Positions 8,608 to 17,499 of a stretch of 35,424 nt of DNA are shown here, one piece after another. The position numbers and the translations under genes were made by a program. The stretch is from Stutzerimonas chloritidismutans AW-1. Its GTDB lineage: Bacteria > Pseudomonadota > Gammaproteobacteria > Pseudomonadales > Pseudomonadaceae. The notes under the pieces are model-generated. The model saw only the letters and a list, made by a program, of their open reading frames with translations, did no database searches and was not told the origin of the DNA. The DNA is taken from NCBI RefSeq assembly GCF_000495915.1, contig NZ_AOFQ01000035.1:1-35424 (forward strand), given 5' to 3'. The stretch's first letter is position 1; every line of letters starts with the position of its first letter.

Positions 8608-10506
8608 TCAGGCTTTGCCGAGTGCCGCAAGCCGCTTGCGTACGGCCGCTTCGATGCCGGCCGCATCCAGGCCGCACTCGGCGAGCATTTCGCTGGGCTT
8701 GGCGTGCTCGACGTAGTAGTCGGGCAGGCCTAGATGCAGCATCGGTTTGAGAATGCTTTCGCCAGTGAGGAACTCGGCTACCGCGCTGCCGGCGCCGGCC
8801 ATGATGCTGTTCTCTTCGATCGTCACCAGCAGCTCGTGGCTGCCAGCCAGTTCGCGCAGCAGGGCTTCGTCCAGCGGTTTGACGAAACGCATGTCGACCA
8901 CCGTGGCGTCCAGCGCCTCGCCGACCTGCATCGCTTCGGGCAGCTGCACACCGAACACCAGTAGCGCCACCTTGCTGCCCTCACGGCGCACCACGGCCTT
9001 GCCGATCTCCAGTGGTTCCAGCCCCGGCTCGATGGCCGCATTGGGGCCGCTGCCGCGTGGGTAGCGCACCGCGGCCGGGCCCTCGAAGTGATAGCCGGTG
9101 GTGAGCATGCGGCGCATCTCGTTCTCGTCGCTGGGCGTCATCACCAGCATGCCGGGGATGCAGCGCAGGTAGGACAGGTCGAAGCTGCCGGCATGGGTCG
9201 GGCCGTCTTCGCCGACCAGGCCGGCGCGGTCGATGGCGAACAGCACGTCGAGGTTCTGCACCGCAACGTCGTGGATCAGCTGATCGTAGGCGCGCTGGAG
9301 GAACGTCGAGTAGATCGCCACCACCGGCTTCATGCCTTCGCAGGCCATGCCGGCCGCCAGCGTCACCGCGTGCTGCTCGGCGATGGCGACATCGAAGTAA
9401 CGCTGCGGGTAGCGTTCGCTGAAGGCCACCAGGTCCGAGCCTTCCTTCATCGCCGGGGTGATGCCGGTCAGGCGCGGGTCGGCGGCGGCCATGTCGCACA
9501 GCCACTGGCCGAACACATTGGAGTACTTGGGCCCTGAGGGCTTCTTCGGTTTGACCGGGGCGCCGACCGGCTCCAGCTTGCTGATCGCATGCCAGGTGAT
9601 CGGGTCGGCTTCGGCGGGGGCGAAGCCCTTGCCCTTCTTCGTCACCACATGGAGGAATTGCGGGCCGTCGAGGTCGCGCATGTTGCGCAGGGTGGCGATC
9701 AGCGTCGGCAGGTCGTGGCCGTCGATGGGGCCGATGTAGTTCCAGCCCAGCTCCTCGAACAGCGTGCCCGGCACCAGCATGCCCTTGGCGTATTCCTCGG
9801 TGCGGCGGGCGATTTCCCAGGCACCCGGCAGGCGCGAGAGGATCTTCTTGCTGCCTTCGCGCATGCTCGAATAGGTGCGGCTGGACAGGATCTTGGCCAG
9901 GTAGTTGGACAGCCCGCCGACGTTGCGCGAGATCGACATGTCGTTGTCGTTGAGCACCACCAGCATGTTGGCGCCGACTTCCGGGGCGTGGTTGAGCGCC
10001 TCGAAGGCCATGCCGGCGGTGAGCGCGCCGTCGCCGATCACCGCGATGGACTTGCGCTGCTCGCCTTTCAGACGGGCGGCGACCGCCATGCCCAGGGCGG
10101 CGCTGATCGAGGTGCTGGAATGACCGACGCCGAAGGTGTCGTACTCGCTCTCCGAGCGGCGCGGGAAGGCGGCCAGGCCGTCCTTCTGACGCAGCGTAGC
10201 CATGCGCTCGCGGCGCCCGGTGAGGATCTTGTGTGGATAGGCCTGGTGGCCGACGTCCCAGACCAGGCGGTCGTCCGGCGTGTCGTAGACGTAATGCAGG
10301 GCGATGGTCAGTTCGATCACGCCGAGGCCGGCGCCGAAGTGCCCGCCAGTGTGGCCGACGCTGTACAACAGCTCCTGGCGTAATTCGTTGGCAAGCTCTT
10401 CGAGTTCCGCCTCGCCCAGTCGGCGCAGCTGTTCGGGGGTCGCCGCTCGGTCAAGAACGGGCGTCGCGGGGCGAACCCGAGGGATCTCGTGAAAAGTCTT
10501 GGGCAT
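8608..10506 (-). CDS. dxs: 1-deoxy-D-xylulose-5-phosphate synthase
   Basis: A 632-residue thiamine-diphosphate transketolase-like enzyme. It condenses pyruvate with glyceraldehyde 3-phosphate, the first step of the MEP isoprenoid pathway, which also feeds thiamine and pyridoxal synthesis. The ThDP/Mg motif GDGALTAG is near residue 160 with the distal Asn in NDNDMSIS. The central [19 protein letters not shown] linker is followed by the second domain with [12 protein letters not shown] (catalytic Glu), then the transketolase C-terminal domain. Length matches the family. It is the last gene of xseB-ispA-dxs. No good Shine-Dalgarno precedes the ATG at 10506, and a stable hairpin lies about 50 nt upstream, so translation control is possible. 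Confidence 0.97.
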   Translation of the reverse strand: MPKTFHEIPRVRPATPVLDRAATPEQLRRLGEAELEELANELRQELLYSVGHTGGHFGAGLGVIELTIALHYVYDTPDDRLVWDVGHQAYPHKILTGRRERMATLRQKDGLAAFPRRSESEYDTFGVGHSSTSISAALGMAVAARLKGEQRKSIAVIGDGALTAGMAFEALNHAPEVGANMLVVLNDNDMSISRNVGGLSNYLAKILSSRTYSSMREGSKKILSRLPGAWEIARRTEEYAKGMLVPGTLFEELGWNYIGPIDGHDLPTLIATLRNMRDLDGPQFLHVVTKKGKGFAPAEADPITWHAISKLEPVGAPVKPKKPSGPKYSNVFGQWLCDMAAADPRLTGITPAMKEGSDLVAFSERYPQRYFDVAIAEQHAVTLAAGMACEGMKPVVAIYSTFLQRAYDQLIHDVAVQNLDVLFAIDRAGLVGEDGPTHAGSFDLSYLRCIPGMLVMTPSDENEMRRMLTTGYHFEGPAAVRYPRGSGPNAAIEPGLEPLEIGKAVVRREGSKVALLVFGVQLPEAMQVGEALDATVVDMRFVKPLDEALLRELAGSHELLVTIEENSIMAGAGSAVAEFLTGESILKPMLHLGLPDYYVEHAKPSEMLAECGLDAAGIEAAVRKRLAALGKA

Positions 10507-10551
10507 CAGGCGGATCGTTGTTGTTGAAAAAAGAGCGGCAGTTTACCCGAT

Positions 10552-10574
10552 GGGCCGTTCGATAAGAACGGCCC
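10552..10574 (-). other. Intercistronic hairpin between ispA and dxs
   Basis: A perfect 9-bp stem (GGGCCGTTC at 10552-10560, GAACGGCCC at 10566-10574) with a 5-nt loop lies in the 108-bp gap between ispA and dxs. There is no immediate U-run on the minus strand; a TTTTTT occurs about 20 nt later. It could be an attenuator, an RNase processing site or a partial terminator. Confidence 0.5.
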
Positions 10575-10614
10575 CGGGTCCGGTAGGGGTTTGACTGCTA
10601 TTTCGGCGAAAGGC

Positions 10615-11505
10615 TCAGTTGCGTCGTTCGACAATGTAGCGCGCCAGCTCGCGCAACGGCTCGGCGGAGATATCGAACGGGCGCAGCGCGTGCAGTGCCT
10701 GGTCGCGCAGTTCCAGCGCATAGGCCTTGGCCGCGTCCATCCCGAGCAGTGCCGGATAGGTGGGCTTGTCCCGGGCGATGTCGGCGCCCTGGTGCTTGCC
10801 CAGGGTCGCGGTGTCGCTTTCGACATCGAGAATGTCGTCCTGCACCTGGAAGGCCAGGCCGATGGCGCGTGCGTACTGGCTCAGCGAGGCGAGGTTGTCG
10901 GCGTCGGCATGGCCGCTGGCGAGCGCGCCGAGCTGCACGCTGGCTTCGATCAGCGCGCCGGTCTTGTGCCGGTGCATCAGCTCCAGGGCGTCGCGATCGA
11001 GCTTGAGCCCGACCGAACCGAGGTCGATGGCCTGACCGCCGACCATCCCGGCCGGCCCGGCGGCGCGGGCCAGTACGGCGAACATGCGCAGGCGCAGCGT
11101 GGCGTCCTGCGGATTGTGCGCGGCCTGGGCCATGGCCTCGAAAGCGAGACTTTGCAGGCCGTCGCCGGCGAGGATCGCGCAGGCCTCATCGAAGGCCTTG
11201 TGCGTGGTGGGCTGGCCGCGGCGCAGGTCGTCGTCGTCCATGGCCGGCAGGTCGTCGTGCACCAGCGAGTAGGCGTGGATCAGCTCGACTGCGCAGGCGG
11301 CGCCGTCAGCGCTGGTCTTGTCGCCGTTCAGTGCTTCGCAGGCGGCATAGACCAGCAGCGGGCGGACGCGCTTGCCGCCGTTCATCACGCTGTAGCGCAT
11401 GGCCTGATAGAGGCGTTCGAGCTGCGGCAGCGGCGGGACGAACAGGGTTTCGAGGCAGCCGTCGACGCGCTGCTGACAGCGTTTCTGGTAGTCGCCGATC
11501 ATCAT
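10615..11505 (-). CDS. ispA: Farnesyl diphosphate synthase (geranyltranstransferase)
   Basis: A 296-residue all-helical polyprenyl synthetase that makes farnesyl diphosphate from DMAPP/GPP and isopentenyl diphosphate. The first Asp-rich motif is [10 protein letters not shown] (near residue 87) after the GGKRVRP substrate-binding motif. The second Asp-rich motif is FQVQDDILD near residue 222. Length is typical of bacterial short-chain synthases. The start ATG overlaps the xseB stop as ATGA (11502-11505), so the genes are translationally coupled. dxs follows 108 bp downstream. Confidence 0.96.
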   Translation of the reverse strand: MMIGDYQKRCQQRVDGCLETLFVPPLPQLERLYQAMRYSVMNGGKRVRPLLVYAACEALNGDKTSADGAACAVELIHAYSLVHDDLPAMDDDDLRRGQPTTHKAFDEACAILAGDGLQSLAFEAMAQAAHNPQDATLRLRMFAVLARAAGPAGMVGGQAIDLGSVGLKLDRDALELMHRHKTGALIEASVQLGALASGHADADNLASLSQYARAIGLAFQVQDDILDVESDTATLGKHQGADIARDKPTYPALLGMDAAKAYALELRDQALHALRPFDISAEPLRELARYIVERRN

Positions 11506-11744
11506 GCTTCGGGGTCCGACTCGAAGGGGGCTTCCTGCAGGCTGCCGTCGCGTTCCAGCAGGATCTGCACCTTCTGCTCGGCCTGGCTCAGCGCAGCCTG
11601 GCAGTCGCGGGTCAGGCCGATGCCCTGTTCGAAACAGATCAGCGAGTCTTCCAGCGAAAGCTCGCCGCTTTCCAGGCGTTCCACCAGCTGTTGCAGCTCG
11701 GCGAGGGATTGTTCGAAATCGAGGGCAGCTTTCTTGCGGGCCAT
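11502..11744 (-). CDS. xseB: Exodeoxyribonuclease VII small subunit
   Basis: An 80-residue protein matching XseB, the small subunit that coats the coiled-coil arms of XseA in the single-strand-specific exonuclease VII. The diagnostic core is [20 protein letters not shown] followed by [15 protein letters not shown] and a helical tail. The length is normal. The first gene of xseB-ispA-dxs, the conserved gammaproteobacterial order. A weak AGG lies upstream of the ATG. The 139-bp gap to the siderophore operon presumably carries the promoter. Confidence 0.95.
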   Translation of the reverse strand: MARKKAALDFEQSLAELQQLVERLESGELSLEDSLICFEQGIGLTRDCQAALSQAEQKVQILLERDGSLQEAPFESDPEA

Positions 11745-11883
11745 GCGGGAACCTGTCGTCGGCGGCGAGTCGGAAACGGGCGCGACATTAGCAAAGAAAC
11801 GCCCGCGGCAGCCACAAGGTTCGCCCGCGTGATGTGTATCCAGCTGCGTAAGGTGTCGGGACGCTGCCTGAGGTCAGCGAGCG

Positions 11884-12645
11884 CTAACCATGCTGCTCGC
11901 GCAGGCGTCGAGTGCGCTCGGCGAGCGGCAGCTTCGGGCAGCTGTCGAAGAGCTCGCCATCGGCGCGGCGGAAATGCTGGCAGCAGGCCTTGCGCTGCAA
12001 GCCGAGACGGGTGCCGCCATCGGTCAGCTGCACCGCCAGCAGGCCGCTGGCACCCGGCATGCCGCACGCATCCAGCCAGGCATCGGCGCGACGGCAGAGC
12101 TGCAGGTTGCCGCAACCATCGGTCCGTTGCGCGTGCAGCAGCGCGGCCATCACGCAATCCGCGGCGAGGCGTTGCGCGAGCTTCGGATGCAGACCGAGCA
12201 ACGCGCCGCAAGCCGCACGGGCCTGGGCGCAGAACTGGCGGATCTGCTGCCCGGCATGGCGCAGCAGGTGCTGGGCGTCGGCGCGCAGCAGCTGATGATC
12301 CGGCAGGCAGAAACCGGCGACGAAGCCCTGCTGCATACCTTGCGCGATGCCCTCCAGTTCGGGCGACTGGTCGTCGAGTTGCACGGCCAGCACCTGCAGA
12401 TAGATCGGCTGCCAGACCAGCAGCGTCCAGCAGCGCGCCGCCCAGTAGTGCCGGCCCGCTTCCGGGTGCGCTGCCTGCCAGTGCCCCAGCAAGTCCGCCA
12501 GTGGCTGCGGGCGATCGAGCATCAGCTCGTCGGGTCTTGGCGAGCCGACGCGCCCGTCCAGTCCCGGCAGGGCGCTGCGCACCCGCAGCAGCAGGTCGTT
12601 CAGCGCCTCGTCATCCGCCCATTGGGTTTCAGCGTTCCGGAGCAT
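11884..12645 (-). CDS. FhuF-like siderophore ferric iron reductase, with a substituted cluster cysteine
   Basis: A 253-residue protein resembling the FhuF-type [2Fe-2S] ferric-siderophore reductases that free iron in the cytoplasm, specifically the AHA_1954-like group found at the end of hydroxamate operons. The C terminus shows CC at 221-222 and C236 in DSCPKLP. The FhuF signature is C-C-x10-C-x2-C; here the third position is Phe233 (codon TTC), so only three of four ligands are present. The rest of the protein is His/Gln-rich helix. Its start overlaps the synthetase gene by 17 bp, making it the last gene of the operon. No clear terminator follows. The reductase role is inferred from the motif and position. 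Confidence 0.82.
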   Translation of the reverse strand: MLRNAETQWADDEALNDLLLRVRSALPGLDGRVGSPRPDELMLDRPQPLADLLGHWQAAHPEAGRHYWAARCWTLLVWQPIYLQVLAVQLDDQSPELEGIAQGMQQGFVAGFCLPDHQLLRADAQHLLRHAGQQIRQFCAQARAACGALLGLHPKLAQRLAADCVMAALLHAQRTDGCGNLQLCRRADAWLDACGMPGASGLLAVQLTDGGTRLGLQRKACCQHFRRADGELFDSCPKLPLAERTRRLREQHG

Positions 12646-14437
12646 AGGGCGCGACGGGGTTTTTCAGGGTGCCGGCGAATTTCAGTGCACCGGCCGGATC
12701 GGCCAGATCCAGCATCTGCCGGTTGTTGCCCAGTTGCAGACGGTTCAGGCAGGAGCGGGCGAATTCCTCGGCGAACAGGTCGTAGCGGGCGAACTTGTCG
12801 CGCAGCTGAGGCTGGCTGGCCTGGTAGTCGGCGATGCAGTCGGCGACCTGTTGCCAGAAGCGCTGTTCCGGCAGGTCGACCTGCTCATCGAGAATCTGAC
12901 TGAGGTAGCGGAAGAAGCCGTCGAACACGTCGGTGAAGATCGACAGCACCTTGAGCTCGTCGGGCACCGATACCGCGAGACGGCCTACGGCCTCGGGGAT
13001 CTGCGCGTCGCCATCGAGAATCACCGCTTCCTCGCCGATGTCCTTCATCAGCACGCGAACCGGTACATGATCTTCCAGCACCAGGATCAGGTTCTCGCCA
13101 TGCGGCATGAACACCAGATCGTGGGCGTAGAAGCAATGCAGCAGCGGCGTCAGATAGGCGTTGAGATAGCGGCGCAGCCAGCGGTCGGCGGTCAGCCCCG
13201 AGGCGCTGATCAGCGTCGGCAGCAGGGCGCGTTCGTCGCCATCGCTGTGCAGCAGCGCGGCCATGGTCATCAGCCGCTGGCCGGGTTCGATGTGACCCAG
13301 CGGGCTCTCCCGCCACAGCGCCGAAAGCATCTTGCGATAAGGACTGCTGGCCGGCATTGCCTGCTCGTAATAGGGATTGCGATAGCCGATGGCCGCGACT
13401 TCGCGCAGCAACTGGAAGCCGCAGTCGCGCAGCAGCGGGTCGTTGGCCACGCGCTCGGCAAGGTAGGCGTTGATCGCGGGCGTCGCCTGCATGTAGTAGG
13501 GCGACAGCCCGCGCATAAAGCCCATGTTGAGGATCGACAGGGCGGTCTTCACGTAGCGCCGCTGCGGCTGGCTCTGGTTGAAGAAGGTGCGGATCGACTG
13601 CTGCGCGAGGTAGCGGTCATTGCTCAGGCCGAGATGGACGATCTGCCGGTTGGCGATCTCTGCGGCGAAGCCGATGGCGAGGATGTTGTGCCACTGCCAG
13701 GGATGCGCGGGCATCAGCAGGTAGTCGTCGGGGTCAAGCTGCAGCGCTCGCAGCTGGCTATGAAACACCTCGAGCTGACCACCCAGCTCCTCGCGTAGCA
13801 GGGTCGGCTGGTCGAGCCCGTCGATGGCGCTGTAGCTGGCGCGGCTGCGGTGCACGGCAAGCCAGGCCAGGCGCACCGGGCTTGCCGCTTCCGGCGCGTA
13901 GGCGCGGTAATCCTGAGCGTCGAAGCCCATCCGCCCGTTGTTGGCGACGAAGCCCGGGTGGCCTTCGCGCATGCCAGTCTCGATCTGCTGGAAGTCCGCC
14001 AGGGCCAGCTGGGCAGCGCTCAGCGGGCTGTTGGCGAGCTTGTAGGCGCTGCCGAACAGGGTGCTGCTGATCTCGTCGAGGTAGACCGGCAGGTTGTTTT
14101 CCGAGATGCCCAGGGTGTCGGCGAACTCGATGATGAAGCTCAGCGCGTCCAGTGGCTGCGGCTGGCCATTGCTGAATTTTTCAATGGAGTCAGTAACGAT
14201 GGACCAGTGGTCCAGCGCCAGCCTTCGTGCCTTGAAGCGGTACTCGGTTGAGCTGTCCGGCACTGCGACGCGGTAGTGGCTGTCGCCCAGCGGCTCGGGG
14301 CTGAACAACTTTTCGTGGCTGAATTCAGCCAGGGCTTTCTTCAGCAGCAGGCGATTGGCGCGGGCCCAGTGTTCGGCCTGCAGGTGTTCGGTGGCCAGGT
14401 CGCCGGCGGCGGTTGGCAGTTGCACGAGCTGATTCAT
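12629..14437 (-). CDS. IucA/IucC family NIS siderophore synthetase (DesD/AlcC-like)
   Basis: A 602-residue NRPS-independent siderophore synthetase. It would use ATP to activate the carboxylate of succinyl-hydroxydiamine units and join them as amides, in the cytoplasm. Family signatures are visible: AHPWQWHN near residue 234, a KTALSILNMGFMRGLSPYY nucleotide-binding segment near 290, then the FhuF-like second domain with HGENLILVLEDHVPVRVLMKD (the H-x-x-N pattern) near 450. The size and pattern fit type C synthetases such as DesD (desferrioxamine), AlcC (alcaligin) and PubC (putrebactin). The start ATG forms an ATGA overlap with the acyltransferase stop. Product ring size and diamine length cannot be told from sequence. 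Confidence 0.93.
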   Translation of the reverse strand: MNQLVQLPTAAGDLATEHLQAEHWARANRLLLKKALAEFSHEKLFSPEPLGDSHYRVAVPDSSTEYRFKARRLALDHWSIVTDSIEKFSNGQPQPLDALSFIIEFADTLGISENNLPVYLDEISSTLFGSAYKLANSPLSAAQLALADFQQIETGMREGHPGFVANNGRMGFDAQDYRAYAPEAASPVRLAWLAVHRSRASYSAIDGLDQPTLLREELGGQLEVFHSQLRALQLDPDDYLLMPAHPWQWHNILAIGFAAEIANRQIVHLGLSNDRYLAQQSIRTFFNQSQPQRRYVKTALSILNMGFMRGLSPYYMQATPAINAYLAERVANDPLLRDCGFQLLREVAAIGYRNPYYEQAMPASSPYRKMLSALWRESPLGHIEPGQRLMTMAALLHSDGDERALLPTLISASGLTADRWLRRYLNAYLTPLLHCFYAHDLVFMPHGENLILVLEDHVPVRVLMKDIGEEAVILDGDAQIPEAVGRLAVSVPDELKVLSIFTDVFDGFFRYLSQILDEQVDLPEQRFWQQVADCIADYQASQPQLRDKFARYDLFAEEFARSCLNRLQLGNNRQMLDLADPAGALKFAGTLKNPVAPYAPER

Positions 14438-15021
14438 TGCGGATTCTCCTGAAGGGTGGCGAGGAACTGCGCGCGGGTGCAGAACGCCAGGCAGGCGTCC
14501 TTTTCCGGTAGGTGCAGCAGGCGCTGGTAGACGAAGCCGACGCGCTGGTTCAAGGCATGCACCTTGGCGTTGCGCGCGTCGGGCTCGACGACGATGCGCC
14601 GCGCGAATGGGTCGGCGAACTGATAGGCGAGGATGCTGCGTATGACTTCCAGGCTGAAGCCGTGCACGGGCTTTTCGCAGGGTGCGAGCAGCAGGTGCAT
14701 GCCGCGGTCGCCGGGGCGCACCTGGTAGTGATCGGCGAGGCGGTCATGGGCTGGGTGATAGCCCTCGAAAAGGAACGCGGGTTCGCCGTTGCACATACCG
14801 ATGGCAATGTCGCGATGGCTGCTGCGCTGGATCTCGCCAACATAGTCGGCCAATTGCGCCAGGCTCAGATGGCTCATGGCCCAGAAGCGCGCATAGTCGC
14901 GGCGCAGCCAGTCCTGCAGCAGCGGCAAATGCTCCGGCTGCACGGTCTCGAAGTGCATGGCGCCAAGCGCGCAGTAGCGAACGAAGCGCGGACCATCCGC
15001 GCGGGAAAGAGCGGTATTCAT
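14434..15021 (-). CDS. GNAT family N-acyltransferase of siderophore synthesis (DesC/AlcB-like)
   Basis: A 195-residue GNAT-fold acyltransferase of the IucB/DesC/AlcB type, expected to transfer an acetyl or succinyl group from CoA to the N-hydroxy-diamine. Recognisable parts are the FWAMSHLSLAQLADYVGEI segment, FLFEGYHPAHD, the central PGDRGMHLLLAP strand, and a C-terminal EPDARNAKVHALNQRVGFVYQ, the usual end of this family's acyl-CoA fold. The start ATG at 15021 has GGAG at good spacing and forms an ATGA overlap with the MFS gene; its own stop overlaps the synthetase start the same way. Confidence 0.92.
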   Translation of the reverse strand: MNTALSRADGPRFVRYCALGAMHFETVQPEHLPLLQDWLRRDYARFWAMSHLSLAQLADYVGEIQRSSHRDIAIGMCNGEPAFLFEGYHPAHDRLADHYQVRPGDRGMHLLLAPCEKPVHGFSLEVIRSILAYQFADPFARRIVVEPDARNAKVHALNQRVGFVYQRLLHLPEKDACLAFCTRAQFLATLQENPQ

Positions 15022-16172
15022 GATTTGGCTCCACAGAGAGACGCGCTGACTGGTGCTGAAACCAGCAGCCAGCGCAGTACGTAGGCGGTGAGAACGAGGC
15101 CGAGGGCGGACAGGAAGAACGGCGCGGCGAGGCCGGCATCGCGCACCACCAATCCGGCGAGCCACGACGCGGCGAGCACGCCGAGGTTCTGGAAGATGTT
15201 GATCAGGCTGTAGTCGCGGCCGTAGTGCTCCGGCCGGCTGAGGGCGAACAGTCGTGCATCCAGCGCGACGGTGAGCTGGTACAGCGCCCAGCCGAATAGC
15301 ACGCGCCCGGCCAGTACCAGCGGCATCTGCTCGATGCCCTGCAACGCCAGCCCGGTCGCGCCCAGCAGCAGCCAGGCGGTCAGGTGCTGCCCGGCGTGGT
15401 AGTGCAGGGCCAGGGCGAGCAGCGCCAGCATGCCGGGAATGGCATAGACCAGGCCGGTGATCCAGCTTGCCTGAGGCCCGCCGAGCTGTTCCCAGTACAC
15501 CGTGAAGAACGGCCGCGCCAGGTAGATGCAGAAGTAGAACGCCAGCATCAGCAGGCACAGCCGGGCAATGGCCAGGTGCTCCCCGCGCGGCCGCGGTGGC
15601 GTGCTTGCATCGACCCGAGTCGGTTGCGGCGCATGGCGCAACAAGAGCAGGCTGACAGCCATCTGCACGAAATCCATCAGGCCCATCAGCACGAACATCC
15701 GCGCCGGACTGAGGTAATGCAGCACCCCGCCGCCCAGCGTCGCGCCTGCGATTGCGCCCAGATGCACCACCACCGAGAGCAGGCCGATGGTGCGCACCTG
15801 CTGGTCGGTGCCCACCAGGCCCATGACGTAGGGATACATCAGCAGGTAGCTGGCCTTGAAGGCGATCATCGTCAGCGACACCGGCCAGAACAGCCATTGC
15901 TGCTCGATCGCCGCGCAGGCCAGCGCCAGCAGCCCAGCCATCAACTGGCCGAAGATCAGCAGGCGCAGCGGATGCGCATGCCTGGACAGGCGCACCCACA
16001 GCGGCAAGGCAAGCATCGCCACCAGGCATACCGCGGCCAGGTACAGGCCGACCTGCTCGCTGCGCAGCTCGCCGAAGCGTTCGGCGAAGTACTGCGGATA
16101 GAACGGCATCAGCAGGCTGTCGCCGAGCACCGCCAGCAGCGTCATGCCGATCAGCGCGCGTCGCAGCGTCAT
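15018..16172 (-). CDS. MFS transporter, probable siderophore exporter
   Basis: A 384-residue polytopic protein with about 12 predicted membrane helices and a central hydrophilic loop (about residues 185-200), typical of the major facilitator superfamily. It has the cytoplasmic-loop region after helix 2 (PLWVRLSRHAHPLR) and matching halves. MFS exporters commonly accompany NIS clusters (for example AlcS in the alcaligin locus), so export of the finished hydroxamate is the likely role. The start ATG forms an ATGA overlap with the hydroxylase stop. Import of a ferric complex cannot be ruled out by sequence alone. Confidence 0.88.
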   Translation of the reverse strand: MTLRRALIGMTLLAVLGDSLLMPFYPQYFAERFGELRSEQVGLYLAAVCLVAMLALPLWVRLSRHAHPLRLLIFGQLMAGLLALACAAIEQQWLFWPVSLTMIAFKASYLLMYPYVMGLVGTDQQVRTIGLLSVVVHLGAIAGATLGGGVLHYLSPARMFVLMGLMDFVQMAVSLLLLRHAPQPTRVDASTPPRPRGEHLAIARLCLLMLAFYFCIYLARPFFTVYWEQLGGPQASWITGLVYAIPGMLALLALALHYHAGQHLTAWLLLGATGLALQGIEQMPLVLAGRVLFGWALYQLTVALDARLFALSRPEHYGRDYSLINIFQNLGVLAASWLAGLVVRDAGLAAPFFLSALGLVLTAYVLRWLLVSAPVSASLCGAKS

Positions 16173-17488
16173 CGCGCCGCCACCGCGCCCTGGGGTGTCA
16201 CCGGCTGCGGCAGGCTGAACTGCTGGAAGGCGATCTTCGTTTCCACCGCGTAGTGCTCGCGCCCGCAGATCTCGCGCAGGATTGAGGCATTGCGGTAGCA
16301 GCCCATGCCGAGATCCGGCGTCACCAGGCCGTGATCGACCAGCCCGGCGTTCTGTACGAAGACCTCACCGCCGTTGCGGTCGATGCTGTAGTTGCGCGCC
16401 ACGGCAAAGCGCTCCGGCGCCTGCCAGGCGATGCGCTCGGCTATCGGCTGGATGCAGCGCGGCAGGCGGTACTGATACCCGCTGGCCATCACCAGTGCGT
16501 CGCAGCGGTGGCGATAGCTCTGCTCCAGTTCGTGCTGGAAGAACTCCAGCTCCAGCGTGCCATCGCTCAGGCGCTGGCAGCGACGCAGCTCGGCGTTGGT
16601 CAGCAGCTGGGTCGGCACCTCGCCCTTGAGGCTCTGGTTGTACAGCTCGTCGTAGATGGCGTTGATCAGCGTGGCGTTGATGCCCTTGTACAGGCCCTTC
16701 TGGCTATCGATGAGCTTTTCCCGGGTGTTGCGCGGCAGGCTGTGGAAGTAGTCGATGTACTCCGGGCTGGTCATTTCCAGCGTCAGCTTGGTGTATTCCA
16801 GCGGGAAGAAGCGCGGCGCGCGGGTGATCCAGTTCAGCTGGTAGTCGTGGCGGTCGATTTCCTGCAACAGGTCGTAGTAGATCTCCGCCGCGCTCTGGCC
16901 GCTGCCGACCACGGTGATCGAGCGTTTGCCCTGCAGTCGCGACTTGTCCTGCAGGTAGTTGCCGCTGTGGCTGACGTGCTCGGCCAGTGCCTCGCAACAG
17001 GTCGGCAGATGGGGCGTGGTGCCGGTGCCGAGCACCAGACGGCGGGTGAGGAACTCGAAGCCCTCGCCGCTACGCGTGTGCACGCCGCGCACCCGGTAGC
17101 AGCGGCGCTCGTCGAGGTAGTCGACGTGCTGGACGAAGTGCTCGAAGCGCAGGCTGTCGAGCTGCTCGACCACCCACTGGCAGTACTGGTTGTACTCGCG
17201 GCGCATCAGGAAGAAGTCTTCCTTGATGTAGAAGGCGTACAGCCGCCCGACCTGCTTGGCGTAGTTGAGAAAGCTGAAGCGGCTGGTGGGGTCGGCCAGG
17301 GTCACCAGATCGGCCATGAACGGCGTCTGCAGGGTGGCGCTGTCGAGCATCATGCCGGGATGCCAGTTGAAACCCTCGGCGCGGTCGAGAAACAGGCAAT
17401 CGAGCCCGTCGATGGGTTCGGCCAGGCAGGCCAGGCCGAGGTTGAACGGGCCAATGCCGATGCCAATGAAGTCATACATCTTGTTCAT
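16169..17488 (-). CDS. Lysine/ornithine/diamine N-monooxygenase
   Basis: A 439-residue FAD- and NADPH-dependent N-hydroxylating monooxygenase. It makes the hydroxylamine that becomes the hydroxamate iron ligand, most likely on cadaverine or putrescine given the decarboxylase next door. The FAD motif GIGIGP is at residues 9-14, the NADPH motif VVGSGQSAAE is near 192-201, and the ASGYQYRLP (ATGY-type) motif lies near 368. Length is typical of DesB/AlcA/IucD-like enzymes. The start ATG at 17488 has GGAGAT 6 nt upstream, located in the 11-bp gap after the decarboxylase. The frame is open far upstream of this ATG, but only because of GC-rich codon bias opposite the decarboxylase. Confidence 0.94.
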   Translation of the reverse strand: MNKMYDFIGIGIGPFNLGLACLAEPIDGLDCLFLDRAEGFNWHPGMMLDSATLQTPFMADLVTLADPTSRFSFLNYAKQVGRLYAFYIKEDFFLMRREYNQYCQWVVEQLDSLRFEHFVQHVDYLDERRCYRVRGVHTRSGEGFEFLTRRLVLGTGTTPHLPTCCEALAEHVSHSGNYLQDKSRLQGKRSITVVGSGQSAAEIYYDLLQEIDRHDYQLNWITRAPRFFPLEYTKLTLEMTSPEYIDYFHSLPRNTREKLIDSQKGLYKGINATLINAIYDELYNQSLKGEVPTQLLTNAELRRCQRLSDGTLELEFFQHELEQSYRHRCDALVMASGYQYRLPRCIQPIAERIAWQAPERFAVARNYSIDRNGGEVFVQNAGLVDHGLVTPDLGMGCYRNASILREICGREHYAVETKIAFQQFSLPQPVTPQGAVAAR

Positions 17489-17499
17489 GTGCGATCTCC

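Noticed and set aside
15384..16253. 289-codon His/Gln-rich frame opposite the MFS gene
   Set aside because: The composition is what results from reading a membrane protein gene backwards; no start signal.
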